From an uncultured Erythrobacter sp. (GTDB lineage Bacteria > Pseudomonadota > Alphaproteobacteria > Sphingomonadales > Sphingomonadaceae): DNA of 64,000 nucleotides. The stretch spans positions 1 through 64,000 of the forward strand of contig CALBWA010000019.1 in assembly GCA_937969505.1 (NCBI GenBank), read 5' to 3'. The notes beneath the pieces were generated by a model, which was not told the origin of the DNA, searched no databases, and saw only the letters and a program-made list of their open reading frames with translations. The first letter of the stretch is position 1, and each line of letters starts with the position of its first letter. This document shows positions 45,064 to 55,153 of this stretch, piece after piece. A program made the position numbers and the translations under genes.

Positions 45064-46059
45064 ATGCCGAATATCAACCGCCGCCACCTTCTGGCAGGGG
45101 CCGCTGCGACCAGCGTGCTCGCCGCCACCGCCAGCCTTGCGCAAGCCGATCTGGTTGAACCTGCAATCGACCTGACCGGTAAAAGCATTCTCATCACCGG
45201 ATGTTCCAGCGGTTTTGGCCGATTGATGGCCGAAGATTTCGCCCGAAAAGGGGCCAAGGTTTTTGCCACCATGCGAAATCTGCCCCGGCCCGAGACGGAC
45301 GAGCTGATCGGTCTGGTTGAAAGCGAGCAGCTCGACATTCATGTTCTGGAAATTGATGTTACCTCTGACGAACAGGTCAGCGAAGGCGTGGCGGCTGCTG
45401 AAAAGCTCGCTGGCGGCGCCATCGATGTTCTGATCAACAATGCTGGTGTCGGCTATGCAGGACCTATCGAACTGCAGGATATGGAAGCAACCCAGCTGAT
45501 CTTCGACACCAACGTCTATGGACCGCACCGGATGGCGCGCGCTGCCCTGCCCGCCATGCGCGCGGCAAAGAGTGGTCTTGTGTTCAGCATTTCCTCGCAA
45601 TTGGGCCGCGTAATTGCTCCCTCGACCGGACATTATTCACCGACCAAATTTGCGCTTGAAGCGATGAGCGAGGCGATGGCTTACGAACTGGTACCTTATG
45701 GTGTGGATGTCTGCATTGTCGAGCCGGGTGGTTATCCGACCAAGGTTTGGGTCAACCGCAATCAGCTGGCCAATGAGCTGAAATCACGCTTCACCGAGGA
45801 TGAGGCCGCCGCATATCCTGCGCTGGTTGCCCGCATGGGACAGGAGGACGGCACGCGCCGCTCCACCGACCCGATGGATGTGCCCAATGCCATTGCGAGG
45901 ATAATCGCCATGCCTGCTGGCACACGCCCGTTGCGCACCCCCGTCAACCCTGGCCCCAAACCGCAAGTGGCGCTGAACGAACTGAGCGCTCAGCTTCAGG
46001 TCAAATGGTTGGGCAATTCCCCGTTCGGCCCATGGATCAAGGCCGTGCATAACGTCTGA
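45064..46059 (+). CDS. SDR-family oxidoreductase with Tat-like signal
   Basis: The 331-residue protein starts with twin arginines (NINRRHLLAGAAATSVLAATASLAQA), a probable Tat or Sec signal, followed by a classical SDR: ILITGCSSGFGRLMAEDFA, DVTSDE, INNAGVGYAGP, FSISSQLG and the Tyr-Lys in HYSPTKFALEAMSEAMAYEL. Export of an NAD(P)-dependent SDR would need Tat transport of the folded cofactor-loaded enzyme, as known for glucose-fructose oxidoreductase of Zymomonas. AAAGGAG precedes the ATG at 45064. Confidence 0.92.
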   Translation: MPNINRRHLLAGAAATSVLAATASLAQADLVEPAIDLTGKSILITGCSSGFGRLMAEDFARKGAKVFATMRNLPRPETDELIGLVESEQLDIHVLEIDVTSDEQVSEGVAAAEKLAGGAIDVLINNAGVGYAGPIELQDMEATQLIFDTNVYGPHRMARAALPAMRAAKSGLVFSISSQLGRVIAPSTGHYSPTKFALEAMSEAMAYELVPYGVDVCIVEPGGYPTKVWVNRNQLANELKSRFTEDEAAAYPALVARMGQEDGTRRSTDPMDVPNAIARIIAMPAGTRPLRTPVNPGPKPQVALNELSAQLQVKWLGNSPFGPWIKAVHNV

Positions 46060-46133
46060 CAGTGATTGCCGGGCTGGTGTTTCGTCGCAGCCGCGTCTAA
46101 GGCGCGCGGCAACACTATTATCCGGAGTTTTCG

Positions 46134-47234
46134 ATGGGTTTCCGCTGTGGGATCGTCGGCTTGCCCAATGTTGGCAAGTCCACCCTTTTCAATGCACTGA
46201 CCGAGACGCAGGCTGCTCAAGCTGCGAACTATCCGTTCTGTACGATCGAGCCCAATGTTGGCCAGGTCGCCGTCCCTGACGAGCGGCTCGATAAGATTGC
46301 AGCCATCGCCAAGAGCGCCAAGGTCATCCCGACGCAGCTGGCCTTCGTCGATATTGCCGGTCTGGTCAAAGGAGCAAGTCAGGGCGAAGGACTGGGCAAC
46401 CAGTTCCTCGGCAATATCCGCGAAGTGGACGCCATCGTCCACGTACTGCGCTGTTTCGAAGATGACGACATCCAGCACGTCAGCAACCATGTCGATCCTC
46501 TGGCCGATGCCGAAGTGGTCGAAACCGAGCTGATGCTGTCCGATCTGGAAAGCTTGGAAAAGCGCGTTCCCAACGCCGAAAAGCGCGGCAATGCCGGTGA
46601 CAAGGAGGCCAAGGCGCTCGCCAGCGTTTTGGGCCAAGCGCTCGGCCTGCTGCGCGATGGCAAACCTGCCCGGCTGACCGAGCCCAAGGATGACGAAGAA
46701 CAGCGCTTGTTCGAACAGGCTCAGCTACTCACCGCAAAGCCGGTGCTGTATGTGTGCAATGTGGCCGAAGAAGATGCCGCGAATGGCAATGCTTTATCCG
46801 AGCAAGTGTTCGCCAAAGCCGCAGCCGAAGACGCACAGGCAGTTGTGGTATCAGCCGCAATCGAGGCCGAACTGGTCGAAATGCCCGAAGAAGACCGCGC
46901 CGAATATCTGGCCGAACTGGGGCTTGAGGAAAGCGGGCTGGCCCGCGTTATCCGCGCCGGATACGAGCTGCTCGACTTGCAAACTTTCTTCACCGCAGGG
47001 CCCAAGGAATCGCGGGCATGGACCGTGGCCAAGGATGCCAAGGCACCGCAGGCCGCCGGCGAAATCCACAGTGATTTCGAGAAGGGTTTTATCCGCGCCG
47101 AGACTATCGCCTATGATGATTACATCGCTCTGAATGGCGAGAGCGGCGCGCGCGAGGCAGGCAAATTGCGGCAGGAAGGCAAAGAGTATCACGTTCAGGA
47201 TGGTGATGTGATGCTGTTTAAATTCAACGTCTAG
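46134..47234 (+). CDS. ychF: Redox-regulated ATPase YchF
   Basis: The 366-residue Obg-family P-loop protein prefers ATP. It has CGIVGLPNVGKSTLFNALT (P-loop), PFCTIEPNVGQVAVPDERL, FVDIAGLVKGASQGEGLGNQFLGNIREVDAIVHVLRCF, then a coiled-coil insertion and C-terminal TGS domain (AGYELLDLQTFFTAGPKESRAWTV, GFIRAETIAYDDYI). YchF acts in translation and stress responses. Confidence 0.98.
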   Translation: MGFRCGIVGLPNVGKSTLFNALTETQAAQAANYPFCTIEPNVGQVAVPDERLDKIAAIAKSAKVIPTQLAFVDIAGLVKGASQGEGLGNQFLGNIREVDAIVHVLRCFEDDDIQHVSNHVDPLADAEVVETELMLSDLESLEKRVPNAEKRGNAGDKEAKALASVLGQALGLLRDGKPARLTEPKDDEEQRLFEQAQLLTAKPVLYVCNVAEEDAANGNALSEQVFAKAAAEDAQAVVVSAAIEAELVEMPEEDRAEYLAELGLEESGLARVIRAGYELLDLQTFFTAGPKESRAWTVAKDAKAPQAAGEIHSDFEKGFIRAETIAYDDYIALNGESGAREAGKLRQEGKEYHVQDGDVMLFKFNV

Positions 47235-47259
47235 GGACCAAATTGCCCAGTTGGTCGTT
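47235..47259 (+). promoter_or_regulatory. EcfG-like (general stress sigma) promoter, one mismatch
   Basis: GGACC-N16-CGTT (47235-47239 and 47256-47259) differs by one base from the alphaproteobacterial EcfG consensus GGAAC-N16/17-CGTT. The DUF1206 start is 36 nt downstream. DUF1206 genes are plausible stress genes. It begins one base after the ychF stop. Confidence 0.4.
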
Positions 47260-47294
47260 GCGTAATCAAACAACAGGTTTGGGAAACACGCGCG

Positions 47295-48110
47295 ATGGTT
47301 GATAAGTCCGAGAAGTTCAATTGGTTGGTTCGGGTGGGCTATTTCAGCCGGGCCATCCTCTATTCCGTTCTCGGTATCATTGCGCTGACCAGTGCTGGCG
47401 AAATCAGCAAAGGCACCGATGGCATTTTCGAAGCTGTCGACAATCTGCCTGGCGGTACGGTTCTGCTGTGGATTCTGGTCATCGGTATGTTTGCCTATGC
47501 CCTGTTCCGGTTTGCATCCCCCCTGTTCGATATCGAAAACAACGGTTCTGATACCAAGGGTTGGGGCAAAAGGATTGGCCACGCTGGCAGCGGCATCGCC
47601 CATCTGGTTCTTGCCTGGACAGCGTATAAATTTGCCAGCGGCACACCCGGTTCGGGCGGCGGTGGCGGCTCCGGCGGAGCATCGGACGCTGCTGCGGGGG
47701 TTCTGTCATTACCCTTTGGTGACATCCTGATCGGGATTCTTGGCATCGCCTTCCTGATCGCGGCCATTGCTCAGGCCAAGAAGGCTGTATCAGGCGATTT
47801 CATGAACCGCATTTCAGGCCAGGCCCCCACCTTTACCAAACTGTTGGGTCAGCTTGGCTATGGCGCGCGCGCAGTGGTTTATGTGGTCATCGGCTGGTCA
47901 TTGTTTCAGGCTGGTTTTCTCTCCAGCGGTGCGGATAACGTCAAGACGCTGGGCGATGCGGTTGCCTCGCTCGCCGGAACTGGCTGGCTGTTTACGCTGA
48001 CCGCGATTGGCCTGCTGCTGTTTGGCATCTTCAGTCTGATCCTGGCGCGTTACCGGATCATTCCGGACCTTGACAGGAATGAAGGTGTGCCCAAGTTCCG
48101 CACGCCCTGA
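47295..48110 (+). CDS. DUF1206 membrane protein
   Basis: The 271-residue inner-membrane protein has three similar pairs of helices, the DUF1206 triplicate arrangement: YFSRAILYSVLGIIALT, GHAGSGIAHLVLAWTAYKFA and GYGARAVVYVVIGWSLFQAGFL. A Gly/Ser linker (GTPGSGGGGGSGGAS) follows the second unit. The function of the family is unknown. An EcfG-like box lies directly upstream, consistent with a stress link. Confidence 0.95.
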   Translation: MVDKSEKFNWLVRVGYFSRAILYSVLGIIALTSAGEISKGTDGIFEAVDNLPGGTVLLWILVIGMFAYALFRFASPLFDIENNGSDTKGWGKRIGHAGSGIAHLVLAWTAYKFASGTPGSGGGGGSGGASDAAAGVLSLPFGDILIGILGIAFLIAAIAQAKKAVSGDFMNRISGQAPTFTKLLGQLGYGARAVVYVVIGWSLFQAGFLSSGADNVKTLGDAVASLAGTGWLFTLTAIGLLLFGIFSLILARYRIIPDLDRNEGVPKFRTP

Positions 48111-48146
48111 TGTTGACCCCGCCGGGCAGGTAAGGGATCAGGCGGA

Positions 48147-48611
48147 ATGCTCTATTTTGAAGATTACGAAGTCGGTAAAAAATCATCTTTTGGCCGCTAT
48201 GAAGTGACCCGCGAGGAGGTCATCGACTTTGCTCGCAAATATGATCCCCAGCCCTTTCATCTTGATGATGAGGCTGCTGCCAAAACCCATTTTGGTCGCC
48301 TGTCGGCAAGCGGATGGCACACCTGTGCGATGACGATGGCGATGCTGGTGGAGAACATGCAGAAACAGTCGAGCGCTGGACTGGGTTCACCCGGACTTGA
48401 GCAGCTGCAATGGAAAAGGCCGGTGTATCCCGGTGACACCTTGCGGGTTGAAAGCGAGCTGATCGAAAAGCGCCGCAGCCAGTCGCGGCCCGAAATGGGC
48501 CTTACCAAGGCCCGTGTGCAAGTGTTCAATCAGGATGACGAAGTGGTCATGCAATCGGTCAATATCGGCCTGATTGCGCTGCGCGATCCTGATGCGCCCG
48601 AGACCTACTGA
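48147..48611 (+). CDS. MaoC-family dehydratase
   Basis: The 154-residue hot-dog-fold protein has the MaoC hydratase motif YDPQPFHLDDEAAAKTHFGRLSASGWHTCAM (catalytic Asp and His), LQWKRPVYPGDTL and TKARVQVFNQ. It is a single-domain (R)-enoyl-CoA-hydratase-like protein of unknown substrate. Its last 7 bases overlap the end of the MORN-like gene on the other strand. Confidence 0.94.
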   Translation: MLYFEDYEVGKKSSFGRYEVTREEVIDFARKYDPQPFHLDDEAAAKTHFGRLSASGWHTCAMTMAMLVENMQKQSSAGLGSPGLEQLQWKRPVYPGDTLRVESELIEKRRSQSRPEMGLTKARVQVFNQDDEVVMQSVNIGLIALRDPDAPETY

Positions 48612-50455
48612 ACTTCTGGCTGTACAAATGCCCTGCAAGGCCGAGTGTTGCCATCATATTCTACGCCTGTCTCTTGTTTATCCGGGTCAATTAAAACCGC
48701 TTTGCCGCGCAGCAATCCGTCGAAGAAACGGCCGTAAACCAGGCTTTCATCAGGGCATGACACGATGCCGAAACCATGCGGTTGCTCCCGGCTAGTCTCG
48801 CCCAGATATTCGGCCCCATCGTAAGACAGGATGCGTCCGTGGCCGGTGCCCAAATTGCTTTCAAAGTTGCCGACATATTCCTTGAAGCCCAGATTATCGA
48901 TCGATTTGATCGAGGTGTATTGACCCAGCCCCTGCAGCACAACTTGCCCGTTATTGATGGTGACCTGACCTTCGTAGAGATTGCCTTCGCGTTCAGAGAA
49001 GGTTTCTTCCAACACGCCAAGGCCACTGGTTATGGCGTCTTCCTGCAAGCGGCGCCCGGAAAATTTGTAGATCGGATTGATCTGACCGGCAAAAAAAGCG
49101 CTGCCTGCCTTGTTGCCGACCGGTTCGGCAAAAAACGAACTGCGCGCCTGTTCCGCCATCGTGCGCGCCTGGTCTCGCATGGCGAGCGCTTGCGAGAAAA
49201 CCTCCAATGCCTCATCCCGCTCTTCCGCTGCCTTCTGCTTGATCAGTTCCAACTCTGGCGGCAGGCGTTCTTCCTCAAGATCTGGCAGGCCGAGCCCAAG
49301 CCTGGCCCAATCCTGTTCCTTGGCCTTGATGCAGGAACTGTTCCTCAACTCGGCATTGGACAGCGTTTGGTTGCCCGACATCAGCGCCCATTCCAGTCGA
49401 AAACGGTCGTCCGATGTAAGCGGCACGGCTGACGACTCCGAATAGAAGCTGAGCGCCTGACAAGCTGTTTCCAGCTTGTCAGGATCTTCCCCGAAACGCA
49501 GGGTCGTCGCAAGTTCAATTCCCAGCTTTGCCACCAGCGCTTCGAAGATGTTCGTCCCGCCAACACTTGTGGTGCGAACTTCGGTGGCGAAGGAGCCGCC
49601 CGGTATGGCCAAGCCGCTGTTTTCCGATGCCTGAAAGACCGTCGCTAAAGGAAATATTGACTGCTGCGGATATGCGGCAACAATGATCCTGACACCGGCG
49701 TCTTCTGGAAGGAATTGCCCCAGCGCTGTGGATGTTTCAAAAGCGTTTCGTTCGTTCTCCCGAAACTTCAGCGGCAGAATTGTCGATATTTCGCTGCGAA
49801 AGGAAATAAGGTCGGAAATCTTCTGGTCGATATCCAGAAATTCGGCTTGGCGGTCGGTAAGAGTGAGTTGACCAAAGGTTGGCACCGTGATTCCGGTCAA
49901 TTGAGCCGCGCGGCCCAGCAATTGTGCGATCCGGCTTTCCCCCTCGCGCTCCAGCAGCACACCAATTTCGAAGGTGAGTTCGCTATCTGCATCGGCCAGG
50001 AAACGCGGAGGCAAAGAGCCGTCATAGGGAATGCGTACAGCACTGTATCGTCTGCGACCTTCTCGCAAAATACGCAAGAAGGGCACAGTACCAAGGCTAA
50101 CCTTCTGGTCAGAAGCGTTGAGCGCCGATACCCGCATGACAACGAAAGCGGTATCGTCATTGCTGATTATCAGATCCTTCAGAGCATTCCAGAACCCATT
50201 CCTGCGCCCACTGTCCTTGATCAGGCCCTGCAGATCGGTGTTTTCCATGCTGAAATAGGTGTAGGCCCGCCCGTAAAAGAGCCCGTCGGGTTCGTCAAAG
50301 CATTCGTTGTAGTAGGTTTCAGAGCCTGTCTGCTCAGCCTGACTGCATGGTCCGATGATTGCTGGGCTGAACCGTTCGCTATTAGCCTCTTGCGCGGTCA
50401 GAGGCGCTGCAACCAGTGCCGCAATCGATCCAGCAAAACAAAGAGTCCACCTCAT
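48605..50455 (-). CDS. Secreted protein with MORN-like repeats
   Basis: The 616-residue protein has a signal peptide (WTLCFAGSIAALVAAPLTAQ), a long uncharacterised middle with a coiled-coil (LELIKQKAAEERDEALEVFSQALAMRDQARTMAEQA), and a C-terminal stretch of MORN-type repeats: LYEGQVTINNGQVVLQG, EYVGNFESNLGTGHG, EYLGETSREQPHGFG and VYGRFFDGLLRGKAV. MORN repeats bind membranes or peptidoglycan in some proteins. The start ATG 50455 follows GGGGGTGG. The N-terminal 400 residues have no recognised family. It overlaps the MaoC gene end by 7 bp. Confidence 0.8.
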   Translation of the reverse strand: MRWTLCFAGSIAALVAAPLTAQEANSERFSPAIIGPCSQAEQTGSETYYNECFDEPDGLFYGRAYTYFSMENTDLQGLIKDSGRRNGFWNALKDLIISNDDTAFVVMRVSALNASDQKVSLGTVPFLRILREGRRRYSAVRIPYDGSLPPRFLADADSELTFEIGVLLEREGESRIAQLLGRAAQLTGITVPTFGQLTLTDRQAEFLDIDQKISDLISFRSEISTILPLKFRENERNAFETSTALGQFLPEDAGVRIIVAAYPQQSIFPLATVFQASENSGLAIPGGSFATEVRTTSVGGTNIFEALVAKLGIELATTLRFGEDPDKLETACQALSFYSESSAVPLTSDDRFRLEWALMSGNQTLSNAELRNSSCIKAKEQDWARLGLGLPDLEEERLPPELELIKQKAAEERDEALEVFSQALAMRDQARTMAEQARSSFFAEPVGNKAGSAFFAGQINPIYKFSGRRLQEDAITSGLGVLEETFSEREGNLYEGQVTINNGQVVLQGLGQYTSIKSIDNLGFKEYVGNFESNLGTGHGRILSYDGAEYLGETSREQPHGFGIVSCPDESLVYGRFFDGLLRGKAVLIDPDKQETGVEYDGNTRPCRAFVQPEVQ

Positions 50456-50581
50456 AACCACCCCCAAATTCAAACTACGACGAAGGCCCTTCTCTCGTGA
50501 TCGGGCCGGCATGGCAATGTTAAATAATGTTAATACTGAACCGCATACGCGTTTGTCGTAACAGCAGCTATGACAGCCCCC

Positions 50582-52405
50582 CTAGTGCCTGCCGAACAGC
50601 GTCTCGACATCTTCCATGCTGAGCTTCACCCAGGTGGGGCGGCCATGATTGCACTGGCCTGATCGCGGGGTCGCCTCCATCTCTCGCAGCAGAGCGTTCA
50701 TTTCGGCCACGCTCAGCACCCGCCCTGCCCTGACAGATCCGTGGCAAGCCATGGTCGCCAGCACATGCTCCAGCTTTTCCGTCAGCAGCAACGCCTCGCC
50801 ATGCTTGGCGATATCGTCGGCCAGATCCTGCAGCAATTGGGCGGGGCTGGCTTTGCGCAGAGCATGCGGCATGGCCCGCACCAGCATGGCGGTGGGGCCA
50901 AAGCGTTCCAGGGCAAGACCAAATGCCTCGAACCCTGGGGCAGCCTCTTCCAAACGGTCGCAATCGGCCTCGTCCAGTTCGACAACATCGGGCACCAGCA
51001 AGGCCTGTGACCGCGCGACTGCATCGCCCGCCCCGGCTGCACGCAGCCGTTCCAGGACCAGGCGTTCATGCGCCGCATGCTGATCGACCAGCACCAGCCC
51101 ATCCTTGCTCTCGGCCACGATGTAGGTGTTGGCGACCTGCCCGCGCGCAATGCCGAGGGGGTAATCAGCATCCTCGGGCAGCGGAGCAGCTTCCTCGGCC
51201 CGACCCATCGGCGCATCCAGCACTTCGCCATCGGCGGTTACGGTTTCGCCGTTCCATGGCTGGCGCGGTTCGGCGACATTGGGACGTGTGCCACTCCAGT
51301 CGCGGCCAGTGAAGATAGAGCGCAAGGCAGGCGCAGGCTCATCGCTTGCCGGTTCCTGCGTCCAGCGCGCCATTGCCCCGCGATCAGGGTCCTGCGCGCT
51401 GCGCCGGTCGCCGGTCGCAAGACCCTCGCGTAGCCCCGACACGATAAAGCCGCGCACCGCCTTGGCATCGCGAAAACGCACCTCGGTCTTGGCCGGGTGG
51501 ACGTTTACATCGACCTCTTCCGGGGGAAGGTCGAGGAACAGCGCGAGCACCGCGTGCCGGTCACGCGCTAGCATGTCGGAATAGGCGCCACGAACCGCAC
51601 CAACCAGCAAGCGATCCTTCACCGGCCGGCCGTTGACGAAAAGATATTGGTGATCGGCCACCCCGCGATTGTACGTCGGCAAGCCGGCAATTCCGGTCAG
51701 GCGCATTGCTCCGCTGTCAGTCGGGCGCTCCAGATCGATGATGACGCTGTTGTCTTTCAATTCACGGCCAATGATCCCGGCCACGCGGTCGGGCAATGCC
51801 TCACCCTGTTGTGTGGCAAAGATGCGCCGATCGCCATGTTCGAACGCAATGGCCAGTTCCGGCCTCGCCATGGCAAGGCGCCGCATCACATCCAGGCAAG
51901 CGCCATACTCGCTGCGCACCGTGCGCAGGAATTTGCGCCGTGCCGGGACTTTGGCGAACAGGTTTTCGACCTGTATCCGCGTACCAGGGGGCAAAGCGGC
52001 AGGCGTGTCCTGCACAATCTCGCCATGGTCAATAACGCGCCGCCAGCCATCCTCTGCGCCCCGCACCCGGCTTTCGATGGTCAGCCGCGCGACACTGGCG
52101 ATCGATGGCAAAGCCTCGCCGCGAAAGCCCAGCGTGGTGACCTGCTCGATGGCCTCATCCGGCAGTTTCGAGGTGGCGTGGCGTTCCAGCGCAAGTGCGA
52201 TATCATCGCGCGTCATCCCGCAACCATCATCGCTCACTTCGATCCGGGTGAGCCCGCCTTCAACCAGTTTGACCCCGATTCGCTGAGCGCCCGCATCAAT
52301 CGCGTTTTCAACCAGTTCCTTCAGTGCCGCAGCAGGTCTTTCAACCACTTCGCCCGCAGCAATGCGGTTGACCAAAGTCTCTGGAAGGCGGCGAATTTGC
52401 GGCAT
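50582..52405 (-). CDS. mutL: DNA mismatch repair protein MutL
   Basis: The 607-residue GHKL protein couples MutS mismatch recognition to downstream repair. It has RLPETLVNRIAAGEVVERPAAALKELVENAIDAG, DDGCGMTRDD, TLGFRGEALPSIASVARL and VNVHPAKTEVRF in the N-terminal ATPase. The C-terminal dimer domain carries QHAAHERLVLERLR, where the QHAAHER is typical, and ACHGSVRAGR. Whether the DQHA...E endonuclease motif is functional cannot be judged from sequence alone. Confidence 0.98.
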   Translation of the reverse strand: MPQIRRLPETLVNRIAAGEVVERPAAALKELVENAIDAGAQRIGVKLVEGGLTRIEVSDDGCGMTRDDIALALERHATSKLPDEAIEQVTTLGFRGEALPSIASVARLTIESRVRGAEDGWRRVIDHGEIVQDTPAALPPGTRIQVENLFAKVPARRKFLRTVRSEYGACLDVMRRLAMARPELAIAFEHGDRRIFATQQGEALPDRVAGIIGRELKDNSVIIDLERPTDSGAMRLTGIAGLPTYNRGVADHQYLFVNGRPVKDRLLVGAVRGAYSDMLARDRHAVLALFLDLPPEEVDVNVHPAKTEVRFRDAKAVRGFIVSGLREGLATGDRRSAQDPDRGAMARWTQEPASDEPAPALRSIFTGRDWSGTRPNVAEPRQPWNGETVTADGEVLDAPMGRAEEAAPLPEDADYPLGIARGQVANTYIVAESKDGLVLVDQHAAHERLVLERLRAAGAGDAVARSQALLVPDVVELDEADCDRLEEAAPGFEAFGLALERFGPTAMLVRAMPHALRKASPAQLLQDLADDIAKHGEALLLTEKLEHVLATMACHGSVRAGRVLSVAEMNALLREMEATPRSGQCNHGRPTWVKLSMEDVETLFGRH

Positions 52406-52480
52406 TTGCGCAGACTAGCGCCCAAGCGCCGTAATTTCGAGGCCAGCGGTGGAAAATCAGTGGAGCAATGAACAATTATT

Positions 52481-52509
52481 TTGGCCTTTTGCCGCGTGCT
52501 TCGTTACAT
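52481..52509 (+). promoter_or_regulatory. Possible promoter of the mreB operon
   Basis: TTGGCC (52481-52486), 17 nt, TTACAT (52504-52509), 86 nt before the mreB ATG. The boxes are weak matches; it is offered only because the spacer is exact. Confidence 0.3.
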
Positions 52510-52528
52510 AACCTCATCCCTGTCATAA

Positions 52529-53638
<1,110 letters not shown>

Positions 53639-53663
53639 CCGCCCACTGTAAGGAGACCGGGGC

Positions 53664-54599
53664 ATGGCGCCGCCTTCATCCCGGCGTTCGGGCCATTCGC
53701 GCAGAGCGCAAATATCGGTGTTTACCGGCTATGTCATCGCCGGGATCGGCGCGCTGATTGGCGCGGTTTTGCTTGCCATCTCCATCTTTCAACCGCGCGC
53801 CTTCGATGGCCTGCGCGGCACTGCGGTCAGCACGGTAGAACCTGCCGCAGAAGTCACGGCCACAACCGGCGGCGGTATTTCTGGGTTGTTCGAGAATATC
53901 CAGGGCTATTTGCGCGCCGGCAGCCAGAACGCTGCGCTGAATGAGGAGCTGGAGATCGCCCGGATCAGGTTGAAAGAGGCCGAAGCGCTGGAAAAGGAGA
54001 ACGAGCGGCTGATGGCGCTGCTCGATCTGAAAGAGGATGAAGTTGAGCCGGTTGTTGTCACACGGCTGGTGGGCTCCACCTCAACTTCGACACGACGGTT
54101 CGCCTATCTCGGCGCTGGAGCTGGCGAAGGCGTCGAGGCGGGAATGGCCGTGCGCAGCCACCGCGGTGTCGTCGGGCGCGTGCTCGAAGTTGCCGCCAAC
54201 AGCGCGCGGGTTTTGCTCCTGACCGACAGCGAAAGCGTTTTGCCGGTGCGCCTGGTGCGCGACGAAGTGATTGCCTTTGCCGAGGGACGCGGTGACGGGT
54301 TGCTCAACATTCGCCTGATCAATCTCGGCATCAATCCGCTGGAGGAAGGCGACGTGTTCGTCACCAGCGGTGCGGGCGGGTATTATCGTCCCGGCGTTGC
54401 GGTTGCTGTCGTCAGCGAGATTACCAGCGATGGGGCCCTGGCACGGCTGATTGCCGATCCAGCCAGTGCGGATTTCGTTTCGGTCGAGCCGATCTGGCAA
54501 CCCGAATCCGTGATCAGTTCCGAATTGCCAACGGACGAACCCCTGCCCGGCTCGATCCCTGTGACACCATCGACCGGTGCGGTTGAAGGCGAGGAGTGA
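53664..54599 (+). CDS. mreC: Rod shape-determining protein MreC
   Basis: The 311-residue bitopic protein has one N-terminal transmembrane helix (VFTGYVIAGIGALIGAVLLAISIF), a periplasmic coiled-coil (LNEELEIARIRLKEAEALEKENERLMALLDL) and the MreC beta domain (GVVGRVLEVAANSARVLLLTDSESVLPVRL, EGDVFVTSGAGGYYRPGVAVAVV). It ends in an acidic tail. Start 26 bp after mreB with GGAGACC upstream; the stop overlaps mreD. Confidence 0.96.
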   Translation: MAPPSSRRSGHSRRAQISVFTGYVIAGIGALIGAVLLAISIFQPRAFDGLRGTAVSTVEPAAEVTATTGGGISGLFENIQGYLRAGSQNAALNEELEIARIRLKEAEALEKENERLMALLDLKEDEVEPVVVTRLVGSTSTSTRRFAYLGAGAGEGVEAGMAVRSHRGVVGRVLEVAANSARVLLLTDSESVLPVRLVRDEVIAFAEGRGDGLLNIRLINLGINPLEEGDVFVTSGAGGYYRPGVAVAVVSEITSDGALARLIADPASADFVSVEPIWQPESVISSELPTDEPLPGSIPVTPSTGAVEGEE

Positions 54600-55153
54600 T
54601 GGAACAGCTCAATCGCCAGACCAACAGCAGCCAGTACGGCCCCAGGATCAATCGCGAACCTTCGGCGCTGCGGACCTATCTGGTTCCCTATCTTTCGATC
54701 ATGCTCGGCTCGATTGTCCCGGTGTTCGTCGTGGTTGGCACCATGCCGCTCGTCCCTCCGCTCGGCTTCATGATGCTGCTGGCATGGCGCATCATGCGTC
54801 CCGGCCTGCTGCCAATCTGGATCGGCTTGCCTCTGGGTGCATTTGACGATCTGTTCAGTGGACAACCCTTTGGCAGCGCCATTCTGCTATGGTCCCTGAC
54901 CATGTTGGCAATCGAACAGCTTGAGCAACGATTTCCTTGGCGCAATTTCGGCCATGACTGGTTCACCGCCAGTTTGGTTATGGCGATCTATATCCTGCTG
55001 GCGATGATCGTTGCCGGAAACATACCCAATTACCACCAGCTGCTGGTGATTGCCCCACAGGCGGCGCTGGCAGTACTGATGTATCCGTTCATCGTGATCA
55101 CGGTGTCCTGGCTTGACCGGTTCCGCCTGCTGCGCGTGCGCGAGGTTGTGTGA
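54599..55153 (+). CDS. mreD: Rod shape-determining protein MreD
   Basis: The 184-residue protein has about five hydrophobic helices, as MreD proteins do, including YLSIMLGSIVPVFVVVGTMPLVP, GLPLGAFDDLFSGQPFGSAILLWSLTMLAIE and VIAPQAALAVLMYPFIVITVSW. The DDLFSG stretch in the third helix is conserved. Start ATG 54599 overlaps the mreC stop (TGATG); a GTG at 54596 is possible. Sequence similarity of MreD is low, and the position in the operon is the main evidence. Confidence 0.93.
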   Translation: MEQLNRQTNSSQYGPRINREPSALRTYLVPYLSIMLGSIVPVFVVVGTMPLVPPLGFMMLLAWRIMRPGLLPIWIGLPLGAFDDLFSGQPFGSAILLWSLTMLAIEQLEQRFPWRNFGHDWFTASLVMAIYILLAMIVAGNIPNYHQLLVIAPQAALAVLMYPFIVITVSWLDRFRLLRVREVV

